From Thermoanaerobaculum sp964488355 (GTDB lineage Bacteria > Acidobacteriota > Thermoanaerobaculia > Thermoanaerobaculales > Thermoanaerobaculaceae): DNA of 64,000 bases. The first letter of the stretch is position 1, and each line of letters opens with the position of its first letter. The position numbers and the translations under genes were made by a program. The notes under the pieces were generated by a model. That model saw only the letters and a list, made by a program, of their open reading frames with translations, was not told where the DNA came from and did not search any database. Shown here piece by piece: positions 8,604-16,583 of this stretch. The stretch lies in assembly GCA_964488355.1 (NCBI GenBank), contig CAZAUJ010000013.1, positions 1-64,000 on the forward strand, given 5' to 3'.

Positions 8604-10457
8604 CTACCTCCTCCTCGCCGCCAGCCACGCCACGCGCAGCAAATGGTCCAGCACGTCCGTCTTAAGGTCCGCCCCCTCCTGTTGGCGGGCCCGCTCCAAC
8701 ACCTGCCGCGCCTTCTGCTTGTCCCCGACTCCCAGGAGGGCCAGACCCAACTGGGTGAGGATTTGGGGTGAGGGGGCAGCGGAAGCTGCCGGTTGCAGGT
8801 AGTCTAGCGCATCACGGTAGCGTTCCCGCGCCAGGTACACCCGACCTACTGCCCCCTGCGCGTAGGGTTGCAGCTCGGACGGGAAAAGCTCCAAGGCACG
8901 GTGAGCCAGCTCCTCGGCCAACTCCAGGTCCTCGCCCGTCTCAGCCAAGGCCAGCGCCAGTTCATAGGCGCCCAAGGCCCTTTCCAAATCGCCTTCGCTC
9001 TTCTCCCAAAGATGCCGGGAAAGGGCCCGCAGGAGCCGATAACGACCCGCTGCCCGCAGGGTTTCTAGCAATGCGGTCCAAGCAGCCACCCGTACCGGCC
9101 CTTCGGCCCCCTGCGCCAGCGCCCAGCGGGCTCGGCGCACCGCTTCCCGACGCTTGCCCAGCGCCGAAGCGACCAGGGCGGCGGCCGCTTCCAAGCTTGG
9201 ATGAGGCGAAAGCCTGCTCGCGTTGACAAGCTCTTGCCAGGCGGCTTGCAGTTGCCCCTCCTCCGAGGCGGAGGCAGCGCGTTCTAAGGCGTGGGAAACC
9301 TCGTTAGGCACGGGTGTGCGCGGCTTTCCAGCCAAAAGCAGCCGCACCGCCTCCTGGTAGCGCAGCCTTTGCGGGTCCACCTCCAACACCCTGCGAAAAC
9401 AGTCCAGAGCCTTGCGGCTAAAACCCCGCTCCAGGTAGGCCAGGCCCAATACGTAGAGCGCTTCCTCCATGCCCGGTGCGAGCTGCACCGCCTGTTCCAG
9501 CAAGCGGATGGCCGGACCCAGACGCCCCAGCCGCAGCTCCACCAGCCCCAGGAGGAACGCGCTAACAGGCGAGGGCTCCTTGGCCAGCGCCTGCCGCAGC
9601 AACCGCCGGGCAGCGGCAAGCTGATCTTGGGCCACCTTCAGCGCACCCAAGGCAAAGGCAGGCAGGAAACTGTCCTGGCCCACCTCCATGGCCCGCTGGA
9701 GCAACTGTTCAGCCTCGCGCATCTGCCCCTCGTCGGCCAGAAGGGTGGCGAGGGACACCAGGGCATCCACGTTTTGCGGCTCCAGCTCCACCAGCAGGCG
9801 GTAGGCCTCCTGGGCCATGCCCAGCTCGCCCTGCTCCGAGGCCAACTGGCCTACCAAGCGAGCCATTTCCGGATGGCGTGGGAAGCGCTTGAGGACCGCA
9901 AAAAGCTTGCCCACGGCCTGCTCCACCCGGCCCGCTGCCAGGAGCAGCTCCGCCGCTTCCAAGGCACGCTGGTAGGCCCGCAAAGCCAGGGAACCCAGGG
10001 TTTTGGCCCGTGCCAAAATCACATCGCGCTGGGCCGCGAGCGTCTCCACCAGCTCGTGCCGCGCCGCCTCATTAGCCGCTTCTTTCTCCCAGGCCGAGGC
10101 AAACTCCACTCGGCGAACCAGCTTGCGCCGATGAAGCAATCCTGCTAGGGCCCGCAAACCCGCATCCACGATGGCCAGGGAGCTTTCCAGCTCCTCCACG
10201 CGCTGCGAGAGCCCCTGGACTGACTCTTGCAGCGCAGCAAGCTGTTTTTCCTGCAGGGTCAGGCGCTCCAAAACGTCTTCTTGGAACGCGCTGGCCAGCT
10301 CCTCCAGCTTCTCCCCCAGATCCTCTCGCTCTTCCTCGGCCTGCGCCACTGCAGGCTGCTGCCCCGCGGAAAGCACCAACAAGGGAGAGCCGCAGCGTAT
10401 GCACTCCTCCCGCCCCTCGGGGTTGGCGGCCCCGCACCACTGACACAGGACCTTCAC
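8604..10457 (-). CDS. Zinc-ribbon and TPR-repeat protein
   Basis: A 617-residue protein. It opens with a zinc ribbon, CQWCG...CIRCG (four Cys in two CxxC pairs within the first ~25 residues). A charged stretch of about 90 residues rich in Glu, Gln and Leu follows, with a clear coiled-coil pattern. The rest is Ala/Leu-rich helical repeats matching TPRs, including LGLAYLERGFSRKALDCFRR. It is probably a cytoplasmic scaffold with unknown partners. The frame is open back to GTG 10502, inside hbd; I prefer GTG 10457, which starts directly at the zinc ribbon and leaves a 19-bp gap after hbd. Neither start has a strong ribosome-binding site. Confidence 0.7.
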   Translation of the reverse strand: MKVLCQWCGAANPEGREECIRCGSPLLVLSAGQQPAVAQAEEEREDLGEKLEELASAFQEDVLERLTLQEKQLAALQESVQGLSQRVEELESSLAIVDAGLRALAGLLHRRKLVRRVEFASAWEKEAANEAARHELVETLAAQRDVILARAKTLGSLALRAYQRALEAAELLLAAGRVEQAVGKLFAVLKRFPRHPEMARLVGQLASEQGELGMAQEAYRLLVELEPQNVDALVSLATLLADEGQMREAEQLLQRAMEVGQDSFLPAFALGALKVAQDQLAAARRLLRQALAKEPSPVSAFLLGLVELRLGRLGPAIRLLEQAVQLAPGMEEALYVLGLAYLERGFSRKALDCFRRVLEVDPQRLRYQEAVRLLLAGKPRTPVPNEVSHALERAASASEEGQLQAAWQELVNASRLSPHPSLEAAAALVASALGKRREAVRRARWALAQGAEGPVRVAAWTALLETLRAAGRYRLLRALSRHLWEKSEGDLERALGAYELALALAETGEDLELAEELAHRALELFPSELQPYAQGAVGRVYLARERYRDALDYLQPAASAAPSPQILTQLGLALLGVGDKQKARQVLERARQQEGADLKTDVLDHLLRVAWLAARRR

Positions 10458-10476
10458 GCCCTTGCCGCGCTTGCCC

Positions 10477-11325
10477 TTAGTACTGGTAGAACCCTCGCCC
10501 ACTCTTGCGCCCCAGCCACCCCGCGTCCACCATCTTCACCAGGAGCGGGCACGGGCGGTACTTGGGGTCTCCCAAGCCCTCGTAAAGCACCCGCAGGATT
10601 GCCAGACAGGTATCCAAGCCAATGAAATCAGCCAGCTGAAGAGGGCCCATGGGGTGGTTCATCCCCAGCTTCATCACCGCGTCCACCGCCTCCGGCGTAG
10701 CCACGCCTTCGTAAACGGCGTAGATGGCCTCGTTGATCATGGGCATGAGCACGCGATTGGAAACAAACCCCGGAAAGTCATTAACCTCCACCGGCGCCTT
10801 GCCCATCCTCTTGGCCAAAGCCTCCACCGTAGCAAAGGTTTCCTGGCTGGTCGCCATGCCGCGCACGATTTCCACCAGCTGCATGACCGGCACCGGGTTG
10901 AAAAAATGCATGCCGATAAAGCGCTCGGGCCGTTTGGTGGTCGCCGCCAGGCGGGTGATGGAAATGGAGGAGGTGTTGGAAGCCAAAATGGCTTCCGGCG
11001 GCAAAATCGGGTCAAGCGTGGCGAAGACCTTGGCCTTCACCTCGAAGTTCTCCACCACCGCCTCCACTACTAGCTGGCAGGTGGCAAAGTCCTCCAGCTT
11101 GGTGGTGGTGGCAACCCGCCCCAAGGCCTGGGCCTTGTCCTGCTCGGAAATGACCCCTTTGGCCACTTGCCGGTCCATGTTCTTGGCCATGGTGCCCATG
11201 GCTTTGGTCAGAACCTCTTCGGACACATCGGCCAGCAGCACCTGCAAGCCAGCCAAAGCCGCCACATGGGCAATGCCGTTGCCCATTTGCCCAGCCCCCA
11301 CCACGCCAAAGCGCGTCACCTCCAT
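10477..11325 (-). CDS. hbd: 3-hydroxybutyryl-CoA dehydrogenase
   Basis: A 282-residue NAD(P)-dependent dehydrogenase that interconverts acetoacetyl-CoA and 3-hydroxybutyryl-CoA. The N-terminal Rossmann loop is GVVGAGQMGNGIAH. The catalytic His region reads RFIGMHFFNPVPVMQLVE, followed by GFVSNRVLMPMINEA and the C-terminal signature DAVMKLGMNHPMGPLQLADFIG. Length is that of clostridial Hbd. A strong ribosome-binding site, AAAGGAGGG, lies just before the ATG. It is the first gene of a leftward run (hbd, TPR protein, proS, two exported genes). A second, more divergent family member lies at 55706. Confidence 0.92.
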   Translation of the reverse strand: MEVTRFGVVGAGQMGNGIAHVAALAGLQVLLADVSEEVLTKAMGTMAKNMDRQVAKGVISEQDKAQALGRVATTTKLEDFATCQLVVEAVVENFEVKAKVFATLDPILPPEAILASNTSSISITRLAATTKRPERFIGMHFFNPVPVMQLVEIVRGMATSQETFATVEALAKRMGKAPVEVNDFPGFVSNRVLMPMINEAIYAVYEGVATPEAVDAVMKLGMNHPMGPLQLADFIGLDTCLAILRVLYEGLGDPKYRPCPLLVKMVDAGWLGRKSGRGFYQY

Positions 11326-11895
11326 AGCACCCTCCTTTCCGCCGCGAGACTAGAAAGCCGGCGAGCTGCTGTCAAGCCAAAGCAACGGGAAGACGCCGCG
11401 GCAAGATTCACTTGCCGCCCTTGGCTGGCTCAGCAAGCCAAACGGCGATGCCGGCCCAAGGTAAGGAAGCCTGCCGTAAAGACGCGTGGCACGGAAAAGC
11501 AGCCCCCAGAAGCCAAGCCTTGCGCTCGGCACGAGCCGGGACCCGCTTACCGACGGAGGGCCACCCGCTTTCCTTAAGCACGAAAGCCCCACAACCAGCT
11601 GGTCTCGCCCCAAAAGCGCCTCTCTCCCGCAAAGGCCCCGAGTGGATAGCCTTACGTGTCGTGCGTTGGCATGCCCCAGCGGCCCGGGAACGGGAAAACC
11701 CTAGCCACCGACCCCGCCTCCAGCCTTCAGGGGCCCGCCCTTTTGCACAAACCCGCCCGCCATAACCTGGGCCCGGCAGGAACTGCAAAGCGCCGTCCCC
11801 CCGAACAGTGGCTGCGCGGTGAGGCCGCCGCTGGTGCGTGGCCAGCGAGGGAGGCCGCCGTAGGCTGCCGTAACTTTGTGCGGGCTTTGTGCCAC
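11326..11895. other. Intergenic stretch with no convincing gene
   Basis: About 570 bases between hbd and the MscS pseudogene. Both strands carry open frames because of the high GC content, but their translations are low-complexity, rich in Arg, Pro, Gly and Trp, and resemble no family. I looked for RNase P RNA, tmRNA, SRP RNA and tRNA signatures on both strands and found none. It may be decayed sequence belonging with the adjacent pseudogene. Confidence 0.5.
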
Positions 11896-12638
11896 CTACA
11901 CATTGGGCGCAAGGGCCATGTAACCCTCACTTTTCCCCTTCGCTCCCTGGGCTTTTTCCGAAGGGTGCGCCAGCCGAAAAGCGAGAGCGCTGTATTCCTG
12001 GGGAAGATACTCCTGGGGCAACGTTATCTCGTTCCCATCGCGAATGGCGGTGTACGCAGGAGGAGAAATCCCACCCCAGCCGTATTGAACGCGTCCTGAA
12101 TGTGGGCATGAAGGTCCGAATACATGTTGGCCATGCGTGAGGGATCCGCAGTGAAGGCGTTAAGCTCGTATGTGACGGCGTAATCGCCAAGGGAAATCTG
12201 GATAACAAAGGGCTTGGGATGCCGCAAGATCCCCTCAGTTTGTTCGGCAGCCTCAATGAGCAGCTGATGGACCTCTCGCCAGGAGACGCTGTAGCCAATG
12301 GTCACTGTGGTGGGGAGAATCAATCCGTCACTTTTAGCGGCTGTGGAATAGTTCACGATATGGCTGCCAAGCACCATGCTGTTGGCGATGGTGATCACCT
12401 CGTTTTTGATGGTGCGAATGCGCGTCACCAGCAGCGTCTTTTCCAGCACATCACCCACCGCCTCGAAAATTGTTACGCGATCACCAACCCTGAAGGCGCC
12501 GGTGTAAGTGAGGATAACCCCGGCGATGATGTTGGCCATGGCTGAGGAAGAGCCCAAGGAACATAGCACACCCAGAAAAAAAGATATCCCTTTAAAGGCC
12601 GGCGAGTCGGACCCGGGGAGGTATAGGCGGAGGTTCAT
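11896..12638 (-). pseudogene. Degraded mechanosensitive channel (MscS family) gene
   Basis: The leftward frame from 12638 encodes the conserved MscS pore and beta domain: YLPGSDSPAFKG, LGSSSAMANIIAGVILTY, FRVGDRV, TLLVTRIRTIKNEVITI and NSMVLGSHIVNYS. Two lesions are visible. The N-terminal membrane helices are missing: upstream of 12638 the frame stays open but shows no channel similarity. Near 12070 a one-base loss shifts the frame. Downstream, the other frame continues the family's C-terminus (ISPPAYTAIRDGNEI) and runs to a TAG at 11896-11898, whereas the unshifted frame ends early at 12024. The product would lack its pore anchor and have an altered end. Confidence 0.8.
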
Positions 12639-12720
12639 AAGGTGGGCGTCGGCTGGGAGATGTATTGCACCTGAGGGGGCCCTCGCTGAGGGCTAGGACG
12701 CAAGGCCATGGCCATGCTTG

Positions 12721-12742
12721 GCGGGGGCGGACACGCCCCCGC
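12721..12742. repeat. Perfect 9-bp GC hairpin
   Basis: GCGGGGGCG, a GACA loop, and CGCCCCCGC form a perfect 9-bp stem. No run of T follows on either strand, so it is not a classical intrinsic terminator. It lies between the pseudogene and the signal-peptide-like open stretch that starts at 12749. Confidence 0.5.
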
Positions 12743-12748
12743 CGCTGG

Positions 12749-12853
12749 GTGTGCCGCCTGCTGGCGGGGATGGCGGTAGCGTTCCCTGCCTTTGCCCAGG
12801 CAGGAGAAACGGGGGAAAGGCTGACCCTGGAGCCCCAGGTGGCATGCCTTTAG
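12749..12853 (+). other. Signal-peptide-like open frame ending in TAG, in frame with the next gene
   Basis: Reading from GTG 12749 gives 34 codons starting (M)CRLLAGMAVAFPAFAQA, a good short signal peptide with an AQA-type cleavage site, followed by 16 hydrophilic residues and a TAG at 12851-12853. The next codon, GTG 12854, is in the same frame and begins the unknown gene described next. The simplest reading is one exported protein gene interrupted by a nonsense codon (CAG to TAG would do it). Two unrelated frames abutting by chance is the alternative. Confidence 0.4.
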
Positions 12854-13786
12854 GTGGAGAGCGAAAAAACCCCGGCCACGGGTGGCGAAACGCACCGGGA
12901 CCTGCTGCAGCTCCAGCGGTTGAGCTCCAGGCGCAGGCCGGCCTTAGGCGCAAGCGTGCAGACCCGTTTGCAAAAGGGGGCTGACTCGGAAGAGGCCAAG
13001 CGCGAGGCCAAAGAGAGGGGAAGCGCGCGGGCATGGTTGGAAACCTTAAACCGACAGCTTTGGCTGGCGGTTATTGACCAAGATGGCAAGGTGTTGAAAA
13101 GGTCTCCGGGCGTGTCTGCCTTCCCCGCCCCGGGCGGTTGGGGCTTTCGCATGCCGGTGCGCTGGAATCTTCTGGCACAGGAAGAGCACCCCCGCTGTCC
13201 CTACACGGCGGTTTTTGGCGGGGACTCGCCTCGGCTGGCATGCTTCGAGTGGCAGCTGGTGCAGGTGGACGGGTGGTCCCTCCCTTTGCGATGGGTCACG
13301 GGCTCTGCCCTGGTGGGCGCGGGGGAAGCATCGGAGAGATGGGTTTTGGGTTCCGACGTGCCCCCAGCTTCCGGGCTGCCGAACATCCTGGGCGTGCGCC
13401 TGACCAGCCAAGGCCTCAAAGAGCTACGCCTTGACCGGGAGGCCCTTTCTGCCCGTTCTCGGCGCATGCTTGGCGACAGCCAAGCCAACGACGCGGGCTT
13501 GCGGGAGCTGGCCCTTCTCCCCCTGGGGCCTACCCACCCGCAGGAGCCGCTACCCGTGCTGGTGCAGGCGTGTGCTGCCTGCAAGGAGTCCGGCGAGCGT
13601 CAGTGGCGCTTTTTCCGCGGCCAGCTGAGCCGCGAGGGCTTGCAGGTGGGCCAGCCCCTAGCCCTGCGCATTGGGGCCGAGGGGTTCCTCGGTGCCTGGC
13701 TTTTCCGCCCACTGCGCCTGCTGCCCGTCAGTTGGGGTCTAAACTGCAATGAACCTTCGCCCGGACTGAGCAGCAAGAGGGGTTGA
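12854..13786 (+). CDS. Protein of unknown function, possibly the body of an interrupted exported protein
   Basis: A 310-residue frame with gene-like composition but no family that I recognise. The first 70 residues are charged and helical; the middle contains several Trp/Arg-rich beta-like segments, and there are scattered Cys residues including CAAC near residue 240. From GTG 12854 it has no signal peptide, but the same frame upstream of the preceding TAG encodes one. AGGTGG lies 12 bases before the GTG, too distant to be a good ribosome-binding site. It is followed by the prolyl oligopeptidase gene after 60 bp. Whether it is expressed is uncertain. Confidence 0.45.
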   Translation: MESEKTPATGGETHRDLLQLQRLSSRRRPALGASVQTRLQKGADSEEAKREAKERGSARAWLETLNRQLWLAVIDQDGKVLKRSPGVSAFPAPGGWGFRMPVRWNLLAQEEHPRCPYTAVFGGDSPRLACFEWQLVQVDGWSLPLRWVTGSALVGAGEASERWVLGSDVPPASGLPNILGVRLTSQGLKELRLDREALSARSRRMLGDSQANDAGLRELALLPLGPTHPQEPLPVLVQACAACKESGERQWRFFRGQLSREGLQVGQPLALRIGAEGFLGAWLFRPLRLLPVSWGLNCNEPSPGLSSKRG

Positions 13787-13846
13787 AGAACCGCGCCTGC
13801 CGAACCCTTGCCGGCCACGGTCGTACACTTGCGCCAGGAGGTGGCC

Positions 13847-15955
13847 ATGCGTCGTTTTTTCCTTCTTCCCGCGGTCGTGGCAGCCCTGCTGGCCTGTGTC
13901 TCGCCCCAGCCGGGTAGGTGGGTCTATCCCCCCAGCGCCCAAGTGGAGGTGGCGGATGACTACCACGGGGTGAAGGTTCCTGACCCCTACCGCTGGCTGG
14001 AAGAGCTGGACTCGCCAGCGACGCAGCGGTGGGTGGCGGCCCAGAACCAGCTCACCTTTGGTTTCTTGGAAAAGATTCCGTCGCGGCAAAAGATCTTTCG
14101 CCGGCTGTCGGAGCTGTGGAACTACGAGCGCTATTCCACGCCTATCACCCGGGGCGGGCGGTTCTTCTATTTCCATAACCCAGGACTCTTGCCGCAGAGT
14201 GTCCTTCTGGTTTCCGAAGACATCCGACGCCCCGGCCGCGTGCTGCTCGACCCGAATACCCTTTCTCCAGACGGCACCGTGGCCCTTTCCAACACGGTTC
14301 CGTCCTTCGATGGTCGCCTGTTGGCCTACAGCCTGTCCGAGGCGGGCTCCGACTGGCAAACCTGGCGTGTGCGCAACGTGAACACCGGGGAGGACCTCCC
14401 CGACGTGCTCTCCTGGACCAAGTTCACCACCGCCGCCTGGCTGCCCGACGGCTCCGGGTTTTTCTACGCTCGCTATGACGCCCCTCCCCCTGGGCAGGAA
14501 AAGGTGGCGACCAATCTTAACCAGAAGCTGTTTTTCCACCGCCTGGGCACAAAACAGGAGGAGGACGTGCTGGTGTACGCCCGTCCCGACCAGCCCAAGT
14601 GGCAGTTTGCGCCTGAGGTTACCGATGACGGGAGGTTCTTGGTCATCACCGTTTACGTGGGTACCGATCGTCGCAACCGCATTTACGTTTGGGATCTTTC
14701 CCAGCCGGATTCGCCGGTGTTGCCCCTCTTAGACCAGTTCGACGCTTCCTATAACTTCGTGGATAGCGAGGGCGAGACCCTTTTCCTGCTTACCGACAAG
14801 GATGCGCCCCGTGGCCGCTTGGTGGCCGTGGACGTTCACCAGCCGGAGCAGCTGCGTACGGTAATTGCGGAGGCCGAGCACACGCTGCAAAGCGTAACCC
14901 GCGTTGCCAATGTGTTTTTTGCCCGCTACCTGCGCCACGCCACCACCGAGGTCAAAGCCTTCTCGCTGGATGGCCGGCTGCTGGGCACGGTGGCCCTTCC
15001 TGGCCTGGGCACGGCGGTGGGCTTCGGCGGTTCGCGCTTCGACCGACAAACGTTTTACACCTTCACCTCCTTTCTCACTCCAGGCACCGTTTACCGGCTG
15101 GAAGTTGGGAGCCTGGCCAGCGAACCGTTGTTCGTACCTAAACTGGCCGCGTCCTTGGATGACTTCGTCACCGAGCAGGTTTTTGTCACCTCCAAGGACG
15201 GGACACACGTGCCCATGTTCCTTACCCACCGGCGAAACTGGGTGAAAAACGGCACGAACCCCACGCTCTTGTATGGCTACGGCGGCTTTAACATTGCCAT
15301 TACCCCCAGCTTCTCCCCCCGCACTATTGCCTGGCTGGAACTGGGTGGCGTTTACGCGGTGGCCAACCTGCGCGGGGGCAGCGAATATGGCGAGGCCTGG
15401 CACCAAGCGGGCATGCTGAAAAACAAGCAAAAGGTTTTTGATGACTTCCTCGCGTGCGCCCAGTGGTTGGTGGACAACCGCATAACCTCCCCCTCAAAGC
15501 TGGCCATCCACGGTGCCTCCAACGGTGGTTTGCTGGTGGGGGCAGCCATGACCCAGCGACCCGAGCTGTTCGCCGCCGCCATACCAGCCGTGGGCGTGAT
15601 GGACATGCTGCGGTTTCACAAGTTCACCATTGGATGGGCTTGGGTTTCCGAGTATGGTTCGTCGGATGACCCAGAGATGTTCCCTGTGTTGTACCGCTAC
15701 TCGCCCCTACACCAGATCAAGGACGGGGTGTGCTACCCCGCCACGCTGGTGACCACCGCCGACCACGACGATCGGGTGGTCCCGTCCCATTCCTTCAAGT
15801 TTGCCGCGCGCCTGCAGCAGGCCCAGGGCTGCGACCGACCCGTGCTCATCCGCATCGAAACGCGTGCCGGGCACGGGGCGGGCAAGCCGACCACCAAACA
15901 GATCGAGGAGGCAGCGGATGTGCTGGCCTTCTTAACCTACGCCCTGGGGGTGTGA
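13847..15955 (+). CDS. Prolyl oligopeptidase (S9A), lipoprotein-type signal
   Basis: A 702-residue serine peptidase that cleaves short peptides after proline. The catalytic triad is visible: Ser558 in GASNGGLLVG, Asp641 in TADHDDRV and His676 in TRAGHGAGKP. An N-terminal region beginning YHGVKVPDPYRWLE and a seven-bladed propeller precede the hydrolase domain. The frame is open from 13808, but AGGAGGTGG lies just before ATG 13847, which opens with MRRFFLLPAVVAALLAC, a lipobox-ended signal. It is therefore probably a membrane-tethered periplasmic enzyme for peptide scavenging. It converges on trmB with an 8-bp gap. Confidence 0.93.
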   Translation: MRRFFLLPAVVAALLACVSPQPGRWVYPPSAQVEVADDYHGVKVPDPYRWLEELDSPATQRWVAAQNQLTFGFLEKIPSRQKIFRRLSELWNYERYSTPITRGGRFFYFHNPGLLPQSVLLVSEDIRRPGRVLLDPNTLSPDGTVALSNTVPSFDGRLLAYSLSEAGSDWQTWRVRNVNTGEDLPDVLSWTKFTTAAWLPDGSGFFYARYDAPPPGQEKVATNLNQKLFFHRLGTKQEEDVLVYARPDQPKWQFAPEVTDDGRFLVITVYVGTDRRNRIYVWDLSQPDSPVLPLLDQFDASYNFVDSEGETLFLLTDKDAPRGRLVAVDVHQPEQLRTVIAEAEHTLQSVTRVANVFFARYLRHATTEVKAFSLDGRLLGTVALPGLGTAVGFGGSRFDRQTFYTFTSFLTPGTVYRLEVGSLASEPLFVPKLAASLDDFVTEQVFVTSKDGTHVPMFLTHRRNWVKNGTNPTLLYGYGGFNIAITPSFSPRTIAWLELGGVYAVANLRGGSEYGEAWHQAGMLKNKQKVFDDFLACAQWLVDNRITSPSKLAIHGASNGGLLVGAAMTQRPELFAAAIPAVGVMDMLRFHKFTIGWAWVSEYGSSDDPEMFPVLYRYSPLHQIKDGVCYPATLVTTADHDDRVVPSHSFKFAARLQQAQGCDRPVLIRIETRAGHGAGKPTTKQIEEAADVLAFLTYALGV

Positions 15956-15963
15956 GGTCGCAG

Positions 15964-16578
15964 TCACGGCCGGCGCCGCCAGGCAAAGCGAAAAACCCTG
16001 CGACCCTGTGCCTGGTACTTGAGCTCAAAGTGGGTGGGCGGAATGGATGCAAACCAGTCGTCTTCGGGGAGCAGCTCGAATCGGCCATGGTCCGACACAA
16101 CCTGAGCTATGAGCTGAGCGTAGTCGGCGTGGTCGGTCTTGACGCGTAGCACGGCACTGGGGGCCATCACCTCCGCCAGCCGGGCTAGGTTTTCTGGGCG
16201 GAAAAAACGCCGCTTGTGGTGCCGCTTCTTCGGCCACGGGTCGGGAAAATACACGTGCACCCCGGCCACGCTGCCAGGACCCAAGCAGCGGAACAGCACA
16301 TCCTCGGCGGTCGTGTGCACCAGACGCAGGTTGTCCACCCCGGCGCGGAAGGCTCGCAAGGCCGTCAGCTTCAGGTACTTGTAGCTGCGCTCGACTCCCA
16401 AAAGACCAACGTGCGGGTTGGCTTGCGCCCAGGCAATGGCAAACCGCCCCTTGCCCACACCCAGCTCCAGCTCCAGGGCACACGCGCGGGCGAAAAGCTC
16501 CTCGGCGCGCAAGGGCAACGTGAACCCGTCTAGAGCCACCAACAGGCCCTCAGCCGCCTGCACAAAAGCCTCCACCAA
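15964..16578 (-). CDS. trmB: tRNA (guanine-N7-)-methyltransferase
   Basis: A 204-residue SAM-dependent enzyme that makes m7G46 in tRNA. The SAM loop is LELGVGKGRFAIAWA, followed by GVERSYKYL. The family signature VHVYFPDPWPKKRHHKRRF is intact, and TDHADYAQ matches the later conserved motif. Length is normal. It lies 5 bp downstream of the pfkA start on the same strand, so it is the first gene of a leftward set whose relation to pfkA is back-to-tail. The start codon has only weak upstream support. Confidence 0.92.
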   Translation of the reverse strand: MVEAFVQAAEGLLVALDGFTLPLRAEELFARACALELELGVGKGRFAIAWAQANPHVGLLGVERSYKYLKLTALRAFRAGVDNLRLVHTTAEDVLFRCLGPGSVAGVHVYFPDPWPKKRHHKRRFFRPENLARLAEVMAPSAVLRVKTDHADYAQLIAQVVSDHGRFELLPEDDWFASIPPTHFELKYQAQGRRVFRFAWRRRP

Positions 16579-16583
16579 GAATG

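Noticed and set aside
11326..11895. Structural RNA gene (RNase P, tmRNA, SRP, tRNA)
   Set aside because: None of the conserved core sequences of these RNAs was found on either strand.
11350..11930. Several overlapping open frames on both strands
   Set aside because: Low-complexity Arg/Pro/Gly/Trp-rich translations, no start signals and no family resemblance; typical of GC-rich non-coding DNA.
12721..12742. Intrinsic terminator
   Set aside because: The hairpin is perfect but no T run follows on either strand.
12635..12895. Upstream continuation of the MscS gene on the minus strand
   Set aside because: The frame is open above 12638, but the translation is Pro/Ser/Ala-rich and lacks channel helices.
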